Shown here: positions 10,101-17,947 of the stretch, in pieces
How the letters are laid out: each line of letters starts with the position of its first letter
Numbering within the stretch: the stretch's first letter is position 1
Position numbers and translations under genes: made by a program
Notes under the pieces: model-generated
Seen by the model: the letters and a program-made list of their open reading frames with translations, nothing else
Told to the model about the DNA's origin: nothing
Database searches by the model: none
Origin: Streptomyces sp. CNQ-509
GTDB taxonomy: Bacteria > Actinomycetota > Actinomycetes > Streptomycetales > Streptomycetaceae
DNA length: 64,000 bases
Direction: 5' to 3'
Assembly: GCF_001011035.1 (NCBI RefSeq)
Contig: NZ_CP011492.1
Span: 5,563,001 to 5,627,000 of the forward strand

Positions 10101-11203
10101 ACCCCGAACGGCTGCGCTGGCTCGTGGACGAGGCGCTGGTCATGCTGGGTGACCGCCCTGCGCCCAGCGTAGCCCGCTCCGTGCTGGCCCCCCTGCTGTA
10201 CAAGCGGTACGCCGACAAGGACTTACGCGACCGGGTGGTGGCCGCGACGTACGCCCAACTGCCCCCGGCCGCACCGCCGAGCAGGCACATGGCATTCCCG
10301 CTCACGAAGCTCGTGGAGCGGACCGACCTCGGCGAGGCCGAGCACGAGCGGGCCATGACCGGGACGCTGGAGTGGCTGAACCGGTATCCGCGTGCCTCCG
10401 GCGCCCCGGCCCTGCTGGCGGAGGCGCTGCGCAGCCGGCGGACGACCCCCGGTGACCGCGTTCGGCTGGCCGCCCGCGCGGTCGGCATGCTGACGCCGCG
10501 CACGCTGCTCCCTGAGCGCAAGGGCAAGGAGCCCCGGCTGCCCCGGGCGCTGCTGACGTACCGCGCCGACACCCCCACCGAGTGGAACCGGTTCGTCGCC
10601 CGCGCCTGCGACCTGCTGACGGACGAGAAGCAGCCGCGCGAGGCGGTACGCGTCCTCCGTGTCCTGCTGGCGGGCGCCGACCGGCTCGACGGCCCGGTCC
10701 TGACAAGGCTGCACCGGACGTGCCTCGACTGGTGCGAGGTCCACGACCACACCGACCGCGCGTTCAGCCTGCTCATCCCCGCGCTCGACAACCGCGCGCT
10801 GCCCCCGGACGTCCGCCGCCGTGCCTCACGGCTGGCGGTACGCCGGCTCCGCCCCGGCGGCGAGCGCAACTCGGCGCACGGGAACCTGCTGGAGAGCCTG
10901 CTCCGCTCCGGCGAACTGCCCGATGCGGACGAGGTTGACCGGGTGCTGGAGGCGGCCCTCGACTGGCTGGAGGCGCACCGGAGCGACCACGCCGCCGTCG
11001 ACCCGCTGCTGGTGCAGGTCGCGCGGTGGCTGGAGCGCCCGGCCGGCACGCATCGGACGGAGGCGCGGCTGCGGCGGGCGATGGTGCGTATCGGCACCTG
11101 GCTGGACGACCGGCAGGACGGCGCCCCCGAGCGGCGCGAGGCGCTCGACAACCACCGGCAGCGACTGGCCGCGCTGCTGGACAGGGGCGGTGAAGCCACC
11201 TGA
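7163..11203 (+). CDS. Trypsin-like peptidase / P-loop NTPase / helical-repeat protein (putative conflict system effector)
   Basis: This 1346-residue protein has three parts. Residues 1-210 form a trypsin-like serine peptidase with His43 (TTAHEL), Asp74 (MDLALL) and Ser173 (GMSGAA). Residues about 250-520 form a P-loop NTPase with Walker A GEPGAGKT at 298-305 and Walker B-like VVADD with Asp351/Asp352. The rest, to 1346, is alpha-helical with repeated AxxWLE/DWLE-type units, suggesting a HEAT/TPR-like superstructure. No signal peptide is present, so the peptidase is cytoplasmic. This is the architecture of STAND-type signalling or antiphage proteins: a repeat sensor, an NTPase switch and a proteolytic effector. 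Two TTA leucine codons (codon 4 and codon 1021) make translation dependent on the rare tRNA. The GTG start follows the upstream stop by four bases. Confidence 0.85.
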   Translation: MADLSPELARVARVVGDLPGEPDRAHLSSGYRISDRLILTTAHELAHTTALAADLGGEGTYRPVTCVWRGGTMDLALLRFDTAPATRVPPVRLGSVPRDREAEVAARAVGHPRWAQVDRRTAGEPDAVWRGRTGVRCAIRTADAEAPGLLRVGVKDAAPAPAPAGESPWQGMSGAAVRTEESGLLVGVVTDHVPAAGVGMLQVTALDSVDDDEWRALLGDEDVDPRPLPVLPDGWRRTRAVQQHHVRMDRIRRTPQPLVPEKLPYVDPGGAAAPAAVLDRLAGMAASPGLPAGVLVVGEPGAGKTRLCLETAALAEDSREWLVVHVTAAAPLTDVWDSVDGQADRVLVVADDVDRIASPGEKYTEVFREAAGAGVRLAVLTTVRRARLDALKDDPLTPYQTFETLDIRWDPSYHRAISREMVRSSLASEAGRQLDEDRLVGLCAGPPAVSQLCAVYYDSLARAGSDLTGVPPRPDREFSIWLRDILHGMKLPAVPADGDPDPATTAVAQLVVHAPRPFKEALDIFAPGRDDPRRTAGAETIGSLVTGGLLYAQDDALRPAHDVYADGLLGHAVLTAGQRTVHPRGLRLVLETGLADGRALVRVATAVDRLRDTLDVAAGDKLAGVVGEWGDDRRTALRELVLADPKGRELRALLALPTWRPVAVRRLAEPWLEEHHTEIRARDTVLTAARYLPAALANRYLFDWIYDHAHRPQAALAFQQALENDDLDPAVLEWTTDQVYEWLTQNAPRLSACRPLQRILDTSRNGLPPEDPRVGQVLTWALRWLRRYGTRREAGFVARPLVLHPELKGADLTRTARLLLDSVAPDDPPSATFALEAVLARHRLHRDLDRGVYEQAVADSFAWLADDAGYGLRRTAAYLLKELVVPGLPGRDGLARAVQAAWIWLEPNAGHHVEMGKVLPGLLKNAAKSRPGQHAAFVREEREELGRLAMDWLEAHEDSGRNSGSEVLGALLGTPLPDGDPERLRWLVDEALVMLGDRPAPSVARSVLAPLLYKRYADKDLRDRVVAATYAQLPPAAPPSRHMAFPLTKLVERTDLGEAEHERAMTGTLEWLNRYPRASGAPALLAEALRSRRTTPGDRVRLAARAVGMLTPRTLLPERKGKEPRLPRALLTYRADTPTEWNRFVARACDLLTDEKQPREAVRVLRVLLAGADRLDGPVLTRLHRTCLDWCEVHDHTDRAFSLLIPALDNRALPPDVRRRASRLAVRRLRPGGERNSAHGNLLESLLRSGELPDADEVDRVLEAALDWLEAHRSDHAAVDPLLVQVARWLERPAGTHRTEARLRRAMVRIGTWLDDRQDGAPERREALDNHRQRLAALLDRGGEAT

Positions 11204-11365
11204 GCCTCCCGGGCGTGGTGAAGATCCGGAAGGATGTTCGCCGCGCGGGGCGCCCGCGGCGCGACGTGCAGGTGAAGGGGCCGCGGGACGGCAGAGAGAC
11301 GATCAACGGGGCGGCGCGGACCGGCCCGTGGCCGTACGGGCGTCTCCGGGGCCGCGTACGGACCC

Positions 11366-11734
11366 TCAGATGTACTGCGCGACCCGCCGCTCGGCGGCGA
11401 CCAGGTACTCGCTCAGCGCCTCGCGGGAGCGGTGGAGCGTGGTGATGTGGGCGTCGAGCCCGTCCAGCCGGTCGCGGAACTTGTCGATCAGCTCGGGGCA
11501 GGGCTCGAAGTCGGGTCCGGTGCCGGTGGCGCAGGGCAGCAGCCAGGCGATGTCCGGGGTGGACAGGCCGGCGTCGAGCAGCCGCCGGATCTGGGTGACG
11601 GTGAGCACGGCGTCGTCCGTGTACTCGCGGTAGCCGTTGCCGGAGCGCTCGGGCTTCAGCAGGCCCTGGGCCTCGTAGTAGCGCAACTGATGCGCGTTGA
11701 CGCCGGTGCGCCGGCTCAGCTCCCCGATCCGCAT
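11366..11734 (-). CDS. MerR family transcriptional regulator
   Basis: This 122-residue MerR-type regulator begins with MRIGELSRRTGV and the RYYEAQGLL helix-turn-helix/wing signature, followed by the usual dimerisation helix. It contains two cysteines in a PCATG...EPCP stretch that might sense a ligand, but it is not a clear metal-binding loop. The ATG at 11734 was chosen because the conserved N-terminus starts there; a much longer overlapping frame is an artefact of GC content. It is divergent from the oxidoreductase at 11798, and the 63-bp gap holds a perfect palindrome, so it probably controls that gene and itself. Confidence 0.88.
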   Translation of the reverse strand: MRIGELSRRTGVNAHQLRYYEAQGLLKPERSGNGYREYTDDAVLTVTQIRRLLDAGLSTPDIAWLLPCATGTGPDFEPCPELIDKFRDRLDGLDAHITTLHRSREALSEYLVAAERRVAQYI

Positions 11735-11759
11735 GCGCGCTCCTCCCCGCCCTCCGGGC

Positions 11760-11790
11760 TTGACCTTCATACCGGTGTGAACGTTCACCA
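11760..11790. promoter_or_regulatory. Divergent MerR operator/promoter
   Basis: The gap contains TTGACC at 11760, then ACCGGT at 11771 and a perfect 12-bp palindrome, GTGAACGTTCAC, at 11777-11788. A TTGACC hexamer followed by a dyad before the target gene fits MerR-type promoters, where the regulator binds between the -35 and a distant -10. Confidence 0.55.
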
Positions 11791-11797
11791 TTCTTCC

Positions 11798-12712
11798 ATG
11801 ACGACCGACACACACGCCGGAACCGCCGCCCCCGCCCCCGTCGCCGTCCTCGGCCTCGGGCTGATGGGGCACGCCCTCGCCGCAGCCCTGCTGCGCGCCG
11901 GCCACCCCACCACCGTCTGGAACCGCACCGCCGCCAAGGCCGACGACCTCGTCGCCGCGGGCGCCGTACGCGCGGAAACCCCCGCCGCGGCCGTCGCCGC
12001 CGCCCCGCTCGTGATCGCCTGCGTCACCGACTACGACGCGCTGCACGCCTTCCTCGACCCCGTCTACCCGGACGCCCTGCGCGGCCGGACCCTGGTGAAC
12101 CTCACCAGTGGCTCCTCGGCGCAGGCCCGCGACACCGCGGCGTGGGCCGGCGGGCGCGGGCTGACGTACCTCGACGGCGCCATCATGGCCAACCCGTCGG
12201 CCATCGGAACCGGGGAGGCGACCATTGTCGTCAGCGGTCCGCGCGCGGAGTTCGACCGCTACGCGCCCGCGCTGCGGGCCCTGGCGGGCGACATCCCGTA
12301 CCTGGGCGCGGACCGGGGGCTGACCGCGTTGCACGAGATGGCGGTGGTGAGTCTGATGTGGAGCCTCCTCAATGGCTGGCTGCACGGCGCCGCGCTGGTC
12401 GGCACGGCGGGGGTGTCCGCCGTGGAGTACGCCGCCGTCGCGGAGAAGGGCATGCGGGCTGTCCTCGGCTGGCTCCCGGGCTATGCCGAGCAGATCGACA
12501 CCGGCACCTTCCCGACGGACGACGCCACGCTGGACACCCACCGGGCCGCGATGGCACACCTCGTCCAGGAGAGCGAATCCCTCGGCGTGAACGCGGAGTT
12601 CCCGGCGCTGATCAAGTCCCTCGCGGACCGCGCCGCCGCGGCGGGGCACGGCGGCGAGGGATACCCGGTGATGATCGAGGAGTTCCGCCGCCCGGCGGCG
12701 CGGCCCGCATGA
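11798..12712 (+). CDS. NAD(P)-binding imine reductase-like / beta-hydroxyacid dehydrogenase family protein
   Basis: This 304-residue protein has the N-terminal Rossmann motif VAVLGLGLMG and the WNRTAAKAD segment that binds the NADP phosphate, followed by an all-helical C-terminal domain. The NLTSGSSAQARD and LDGAIMANPSAIGTG segments resemble the 6-phosphogluconate/beta-hydroxyacid dehydrogenase superfamily and especially the actinomycete imine reductase-like group. It likely reduces a small carbonyl or imine with NADPH. It is transcribed from the MerR-type operator, so a xenobiotic or stress signal may induce it. The natural substrate is unknown. Confidence 0.78.
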   Translation: MTTDTHAGTAAPAPVAVLGLGLMGHALAAALLRAGHPTTVWNRTAAKADDLVAAGAVRAETPAAAVAAAPLVIACVTDYDALHAFLDPVYPDALRGRTLVNLTSGSSAQARDTAAWAGGRGLTYLDGAIMANPSAIGTGEATIVVSGPRAEFDRYAPALRALAGDIPYLGADRGLTALHEMAVVSLMWSLLNGWLHGAALVGTAGVSAVEYAAVAEKGMRAVLGWLPGYAEQIDTGTFPTDDATLDTHRAAMAHLVQESESLGVNAEFPALIKSLADRAAAAGHGGEGYPVMIEEFRRPAARPA

Positions 12713-12758
12713 TCCCGCCGCCGGAATACCACCGACAGACCAGGACTTGGCAACGGAC

Positions 12759-13190
12759 ATGACCACGACCCCGTACGACCCCCGCGCGCTGCTGGCGGAG
12801 AGCCGGCTCGGCGTGCTCGCCACGATCAAGAAGGACGGCCGCCCGCAGCTCTCGCCCGTCATGCCCTTCTACGACCGGGACACCGGCGTCCTGTACGTCT
12901 CGATGACCGAAGGCCGGGCGAAGACCGCGAACCTGCGCCGCGACGCCCGCGCCGCGCTGGAGGTCACCGCCCGCGACGGCCGCTCCTGGGCCACGGCCGA
13001 GGGCACCGCGACCCTCGTCGGACCCGGCACCGACCCGCGGGGCCCCGAGGTCGAGGCGCTGGTGGACTACTACCGCGCCGCGGCGGGGGAGCACCCCGAC
13101 TGGGACGAGTACCGCGCGGTGATGGTCTCCGACCGCCGGGTGCTGATGAAGATGGCCGTGGACCACGTCTACGGCGAACGGCTCGGCTGA
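12759..13190 (+). CDS. PNPOx-like F420/FMN-dependent oxidoreductase
   Basis: This 143-residue split-barrel flavoprotein belongs to the pyridoxamine-5'-phosphate oxidase-like superfamily; the pattern LGVLATIKKDGRPQLSPVMP and the VSMTEGRAKTANLRRD segment are typical of actinobacterial PPOX-class F420-dependent enzymes. It would bind F420 or FMN and reduce a small substrate. A TTG 12 bases upstream is in frame, but the ATG at 12759 is the better start. It follows the oxidoreductase at 46 bp and may be in the same operon; a strong palindromic terminator follows it. Confidence 0.75.
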   Translation: MTTTPYDPRALLAESRLGVLATIKKDGRPQLSPVMPFYDRDTGVLYVSMTEGRAKTANLRRDARAALEVTARDGRSWATAEGTATLVGPGTDPRGPEVEALVDYYRAAAGEHPDWDEYRAVMVSDRRVLMKMAVDHVYGERLG

Positions 13191-13205
13191 CCCGGGCGCG
13201 TGCAC

Positions 13206-13235
13206 CGGGGTGACGGGCGGCCGCCCGTCACCCCG
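13206..13235. terminator. Palindromic terminator after PPOX gene
   Basis: A perfect 30-nt palindrome (15-bp arms beginning CGGGGTGACGG) lies 16 bp after the stop codon. There is no U tract, as is common for Streptomyces terminators. Confidence 0.7.
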
Positions 13236-13392
13236 TCCGTGTCCGCGGGCGTCATCCCCGCGGCGGAGGGGGAGCGGCGGCGTACTCGCTTTTCAGTACG
13301 GAGAAGTGCCGTACGGGCGACGACGACGGCGCGGGATCCCCGCGGAACGCTGGAGGGGTTCTTCGAGACCCCAGAAGCGGAGACCCCCTCCC

Positions 13393-15750
13393 ATGGCGAC
13401 CTTCCTGTACCGGCTCGGCCGGTTCGCCTTCCGCCGGCGCCTGCCCGTGGCGCTGCTGTGGGCGGCCGTCCTCGGCGCCGCGTTCCTCGGTGCGACGAGC
13501 GCCGGCGACCCGCCCGACGACTCCTCCTCGATGCCCGGGATCGAGGCGCAGCACGCGTACGACCTCATCGACGAGCGCTTCCCCGGCGCCGCGGCCGACG
13601 GGGCGGACGCCCGGGTCGTCTTCGTCGCGCCCGGGGGCGAGAAGATCACCGGGGGTACGGGCCGCGCGGCGGTCGGCGCCTTCGTCGCGGACGTGACCGG
13701 CGCCCCGCAGGTCGCCGCGGTGGCAAGCCCCTTCGACGGGCAGGGCGTCAGCGACGACGGGACGACCGCGTACGCCACCGTCACCTACGAGGTCGCGGAG
13801 GACGACGTCAGCGAGGCCGCCAGGGCGGCGCTCGACGACGCCGTCGAGGAGGCGCGCGACGCGGGGCTGACCGTCGAGGCGGGCGGCAGCGCGGTGGGGT
13901 CCGAGGAGGCGGCGGGCCTCGGGGAGGTCGTCGGCATCGCCGTGGCCGCGGTGGTGCTGCTCGTCACCTTCGGCTCGCTGGCCGCCGCCGGGCTGCCGCT
14001 GATCACCGCGGTCGTCGGGATCGGCGTCAGCATGTGCGCGATCCTGGCCCTGGGCAGCGCGCTCGGGCTGTCCTCGACGGTCGGCGAGCTGGCGATGATG
14101 CTCGGGATCGCGGTCGGCATCGACTACTCGCTCTTCGTCGTCTCCCGCTACCGCGAGGAACGGGCCGCGGGACACGAGCCGCGCGAGGCGGCCGGGCGGG
14201 CGACGGGCACGGCGGGGTCCGCGGTGGTGTTCGCCGGGCTGACGGTGGTCATCGCGCTGGCCGGGCTGTCGGTCGTCGGGGTGCCGATGCTGACGAAGAT
14301 GGGGCTGGGCGCGGCGGGGGCGGTGCTGGTGGGGGTGCTGGTCGCGCTGACGCTGGTGCCGGCGCTGCTGGGGTGGTGGCCGAACGCGGTGCTGGCCCGC
14401 GGCGCCCGCGGACCCGGCACCGGTGGCGGCTCCGGTGCGGGCCGGCGCGGACGGTGGCGCCTCGGCGGGCGCGGAAGCGCGGAACGTACGAGCCCTCCGG
14501 GCCGCACGACCGCCCCGGGGCGGATGAGCGCGCCGGACGGCACGGGCTCCCCGTACGGTGCGGGCCCGGCGGGTTCCGCAGCGCCCGCCACCCCCGCCGT
14601 CCGCTGGGCCCGGTTCGTCCTGCGCCGGCCCGTCCCCGTCCTCCTCGCCACCGTCGCCGGGCTCGGCCTCCTCGCCGTACCCGCCGCCGATCTGCGCCTC
14701 GGCATGCCGGGCGACGAGGCCAAGCCGGCCTCCACCACCGAGCGCCGCGCCTACGACGCCCTCGCCGCCGGCTTCGGCCCCGGCTTCAACGGCCCGCTCA
14801 CCGTCGTCGTCGACGCCCGCGGTGCCGCCGACCCGCGGGCCGCCGTCGCCGGGGTGGCCGCGGCGCTCGACGCCACCGACGGCGTCGTCTCCGTCTCTCC
14901 GCCGCGCTTCGACGAGCCCGGCGAGACCGCCGTACTCTCCGCCACCCCCGCCACGGCGCCCACCAGCGAACGCACCAGGGACCTCGTCCACGACATCCGC
15001 GGGCAGCGCGCCGCGACCGAGGCCGCCACCGGCGCCACGTACGAGGTCACCGGCGCCACCGCGCTCAACATCGACGTCGGGCAGAAGCTCCAGGACGCCC
15101 TGATCCCGTATCTGGCGACCATCATCGGCCTGGCGTTCTTCCTGCTCCTGCTGGTCTTCCGCTCCGTGCTCGTGCCGCTGAAGGCCGCGCTCGGGTTCCT
15201 GCTGTCGGTGCTCGCCGCGCTCGGCGCCGTCGTCACCGTCTTCCAGCAGGGGCATCTGGCGGGCCTGTTCGGCATCGAGCAGACCGGGCCGATCATGAGC
15301 ATGATGCCGATCTTCCTGGTGGGCATCGTCTTCGGACTGGCCATGGACTACCAGGTCTTCCTCGTCTCCCGGATGCGCGAGGCGTACGTGCACGGGGAGG
15401 ACGCCCGCGCGGCCGTCGTCAGCGGCTTCGGGCACAGCGCCCGGGTGGTCGCGGTGGCCGCGGTGATCATGATGGCGGTCTTCGCCGGGTTCATGACCGG
15501 CGGCGAGCAGGTCATCAGGATGATCGGCTTCGGGCTCGCCGTCGCCGTCCTCTTCGACGCCGTCGTCGTCCGCATGGCGTTCGTACCCGCCGTGCTGGCC
15601 CTGCTCGGCAAGCGCGCCTGGTGGCTGCCCGGCTGGCTGGACCGGCTGCTGCCGCGCGTGGACGTGGAGGGGGAGGCGCTGGGCCGCGGGGCGCCGGGAC
15701 CGCGGCCGGTCCCGGACGACGAGGCGGGCCACGGCCTGACGCGCGTCTGA
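13393..15750 (+). CDS. MMPL family RND-type transporter
   Basis: This 785-residue inner-membrane protein has the duplicated MMPL layout: an N-terminal membrane helix, an extracytoplasmic loop, five or so helices (about residues 175-335), a low-complexity charged linker near 335-400, then a second set with helices near 575-765. The EEAAGLGEVVGIAVAAVVLLVTFGS and GIDYSLFVVSRYREE segments carry the conserved proton-relay aspartate and tyrosine of RND/MMPL proteins; the second half repeats this with AMDYQVFLVSRMREA. Such proteins move lipids, siderophores or drugs outward by proton motive force. It precedes a two-component pair on the same strand and may be part of the same stress regulon. The substrate is unknown. 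Confidence 0.87.
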   Translation: MATFLYRLGRFAFRRRLPVALLWAAVLGAAFLGATSAGDPPDDSSSMPGIEAQHAYDLIDERFPGAAADGADARVVFVAPGGEKITGGTGRAAVGAFVADVTGAPQVAAVASPFDGQGVSDDGTTAYATVTYEVAEDDVSEAARAALDDAVEEARDAGLTVEAGGSAVGSEEAAGLGEVVGIAVAAVVLLVTFGSLAAAGLPLITAVVGIGVSMCAILALGSALGLSSTVGELAMMLGIAVGIDYSLFVVSRYREERAAGHEPREAAGRATGTAGSAVVFAGLTVVIALAGLSVVGVPMLTKMGLGAAGAVLVGVLVALTLVPALLGWWPNAVLARGARGPGTGGGSGAGRRGRWRLGGRGSAERTSPPGRTTAPGRMSAPDGTGSPYGAGPAGSAAPATPAVRWARFVLRRPVPVLLATVAGLGLLAVPAADLRLGMPGDEAKPASTTERRAYDALAAGFGPGFNGPLTVVVDARGAADPRAAVAGVAAALDATDGVVSVSPPRFDEPGETAVLSATPATAPTSERTRDLVHDIRGQRAATEAATGATYEVTGATALNIDVGQKLQDALIPYLATIIGLAFFLLLLVFRSVLVPLKAALGFLLSVLAALGAVVTVFQQGHLAGLFGIEQTGPIMSMMPIFLVGIVFGLAMDYQVFLVSRMREAYVHGEDARAAVVSGFGHSARVVAVAAVIMMAVFAGFMTGGEQVIRMIGFGLAVAVLFDAVVVRMAFVPAVLALLGKRAWWLPGWLDRLLPRVDVEGEALGRGAPGPRPVPDDEAGHGLTRV

Positions 15751-15846
15751 CGCGCCGCGCCGTAGGGTCGGCTGCCCGCACCGCGGGCGCGGCGGCCGGC
15801 CCCGGCGCGTACGACCACGAGCCGGTCCACCCGAGGGGAGAAGACC

Positions 15847-17133
15847 GTGTTCCCCACCTGGTCGCGGTTCACCGACCGCCACCCCCGCCTCGTCGAGGCG
15901 GCCCTGCTCCTGCTGGTGGCGGCCGTCACCAGCCGGCAGCACGCCGGCGCCGCCCACGGCTGGGCCGCCGGGCAGCCGCTGGTGGCCGCGGCGCTGGTCC
16001 CGCTGCTGTGGCGGCGCCGCCACCCGGGCCCGGTCGTCGTCGTCACCGCCGTGTGCGGGGCCGCGTCCGCGGGCCTGGGCTATCCGCTCTCGCTGCCGCT
16101 GCTGGCGCCGTCGGTCCTCGCGCTGTACGAGCTGGCCGTACGCGCTCCGCAGCGGACCGTCTACACCCACTACGCCGTCGTCCTCGCCATGGTCGTCCCC
16201 GTCGCGCTGCTCGCCGAGAACGAGGATCAGGACTGGGCAGAGGAGTCGGTCGGGCCGGTCTTCTGGCTGCTGCTGCCGGTGCTCGCGGGCATCGCCGTCC
16301 AGGCGCGGCGGGCGTACCTCGACGCCGTGCACCTGCGCGCCGAGCACGCCGAGCGCACCCGCGAGGAGGAGGCGCGCCGCCGGGTCGCGGAGGAGCGCGT
16401 ACGCATCGCCCGCGAACTGCACGACGTCGTCGCCCACCACATGGCGCTCGCGCACGCCCAGGCCGGCACCGCCGCCCGGCTGGCGCGCAGCCGGCCGGAC
16501 CAGGCCGGGGAGATCCTCGGCGAGCTGACCGGCACGACGTCGGCGGCGCTGCGCGAACTCCAGGCCACCGTGGGGCTGCTGCGCCAGCCCGGCGACCCGG
16601 AGGGACCCGCGGGACCGGGCCCGCCCGGCGGCTCCGGGGAGCCGCTGGAGCCGGCGCCCGGCCTGGACCGGCTGCCGGAGCTGGCCGCCGCGTTCGCGTC
16701 CGCCGGGCTGCCCGTCAGCGTCGCGGCCGAGGGCGCGGAGCGGCCGCTGCCGCCGGGGCTCGACCTCACCGCGTACCGGATCGTGCAGGAGGCGCTGACG
16801 AACGTCGCCAAGCACGCGGGCGCGGGCGCGGCCCGGGTGCGGCTCGCGTACGCGCAGGACCTGCTCACCGTCAGCGTCAGCGACGACGGCGGCGCGGGCC
16901 GGCCGCCACCGCGGCCGGGCGGCGGCTTCGGGCTGATCGGCATGCGCGAGCGCGCCCGCGCCGCGGGCGGCAGCCTGCGCGCGGGCCCGCGGCCGGACGG
17001 CGGCTTCACGGTGACCGCGGAACTGCCCCTGCCCGTACGGCAGGAGACCCCCGTCCCCCCGGCGCCCGGGCAGGCTCCCGTCCCGCAGGCCCCCGTCCCG
17101 CAGACCGACGAGCCCTCCGGAGAGCCCCGATGA
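15847..17133 (+). CDS. NarL-family sensor histidine kinase
   Basis: This 428-residue membrane kinase has four to five predicted N-terminal helices (about residues 15-160), a HisKA_3 dimerisation segment with the phospho-acceptor His192 in ARELHDVVAHH, and a C-terminal HATPase with the N box (EALTNVAKHAG) and the GGFGLIGM glycine motif. The C-terminus is a proline-rich tail of about 30 residues. A GTG start at 15847 follows a GAGGGGAG ribosome site. Its stop overlaps the start of the response regulator by four bases, so the pair is translationally coupled. The signal is unknown; the upstream MMPL exporter suggests envelope stress or toxic compounds. Confidence 0.9.
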   Translation: MFPTWSRFTDRHPRLVEAALLLLVAAVTSRQHAGAAHGWAAGQPLVAAALVPLLWRRRHPGPVVVVTAVCGAASAGLGYPLSLPLLAPSVLALYELAVRAPQRTVYTHYAVVLAMVVPVALLAENEDQDWAEESVGPVFWLLLPVLAGIAVQARRAYLDAVHLRAEHAERTREEEARRRVAEERVRIARELHDVVAHHMALAHAQAGTAARLARSRPDQAGEILGELTGTTSAALRELQATVGLLRQPGDPEGPAGPGPPGGSGEPLEPAPGLDRLPELAAAFASAGLPVSVAAEGAERPLPPGLDLTAYRIVQEALTNVAKHAGAGAARVRLAYAQDLLTVSVSDDGGAGRPPPRPGGGFGLIGMRERARAAGGSLRAGPRPDGGFTVTAELPLPVRQETPVPPAPGQAPVPQAPVPQTDEPSGEPR

Positions 17134-17801
17134 CCGTCCGAGTCCTCCTCGCCGACGACCAGGCCCTGCTGCGGGCGACGTTCCGGATGCTCATCGACTC
17201 GTACCCGGACCTCGAGGTCGTCGCCGAGGCCGCCGAGGGCGGCGAGGCCGTCGAACTCACCCGCGCGCACCGCCCCGACGTCGTCGTCATGGACATCCGC
17301 ATGCCCGGCACCGACGGCCTCGCCGCGACCGAGGCGATCTGCGCGGACCCGGAGCTGGCGGAGGTGCGCGTGCTCGTCCTCACCACGTTCCAGACCGACG
17401 AGCACGTGGCCCGCGCGCTGCGCGCCGGCGCCGCCGGCTTCCTCGGCAAGGACGCCTCCGCGGACGAACTCGTCGACGGCATCCGCACGGTCGCCGCCGG
17501 CGACGCGCTGCTCTCGTCGGCCGCCACCCGCGCGCTCATCGCCCGCTTCCTCGCCGCTCCCGTGCCCGGCACCTCCCGGGCCGTACCGGAGGACCTGGCG
17601 GTGCTCACCGCGCGGGAGCGCGAGGTGACGGCGCTGGTCGCGCAGGGGAGGTCCAACGCCGAGATCGCCGCGGAGCTGGTCGTCAGCCCGCTGACCGTAC
17701 GCACCCACGTGCAGCGCGCGAAGACCAAGCTGGCCGCCCGCGACCGCGCCCAGCTCGTCGTCCTCGCCTACCAGTCGGGGCTGGTGCGGGCCCCGGAGTG
17801 A
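17130..17801 (+). CDS. LuxR/NarL-type response regulator
   Basis: This 223-residue regulator has an N-terminal receiver domain with the acidic pair in LLADDQ and the phospho-acceptor Asp55 in VVMDIRMPG, plus the conserved Lys in FLGKDAS, and a C-terminal LuxR helix-turn-helix (LTAREREVTALVAQGRSNAEIA). It is the partner of the kinase just upstream, with an ATGA overlap. A 13-bp stem terminator lies 54 bp downstream, shared with the convergent SARP gene. Confidence 0.92.
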   Translation: MTVRVLLADDQALLRATFRMLIDSYPDLEVVAEAAEGGEAVELTRAHRPDVVVMDIRMPGTDGLAATEAICADPELAEVRVLVLTTFQTDEHVARALRAGAAGFLGKDASADELVDGIRTVAAGDALLSSAATRALIARFLAAPVPGTSRAVPEDLAVLTAREREVTALVAQGRSNAEIAAELVVSPLTVRTHVQRAKTKLAARDRAQLVVLAYQSGLVRAPE

Positions 17802-17854
17802 GCGGGACGGACGCGGCGCGGAGCCGGGCGGCGCGGCGGAGGACGGGAGAAGAA

Positions 17855-17889
17855 GAAGCGGCCCGGGCAGGAACTCCCCGGGCCGCTTC
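17855..17889. terminator. Bidirectional hairpin between response regulator and SARP
   Basis: A 13-bp perfect stem (arm GAAGCGGCCCGGG) with a 9-nt loop sits between two convergent genes. Confidence 0.75.
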
Positions 17890-17947
17890 GGTATTTCGGA
17901 CACTGTGCGGATGTCCGAGCACGCCAGGAGATCGCGATGCGGCGATC

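Noticed and set aside
13200-17801. A 1533-codon plus-strand frame running across the MMPL and kinase genes
   Set aside because: It is open only because of GC bias; the real genes use other frames, and only its end coincides with the true response regulator.
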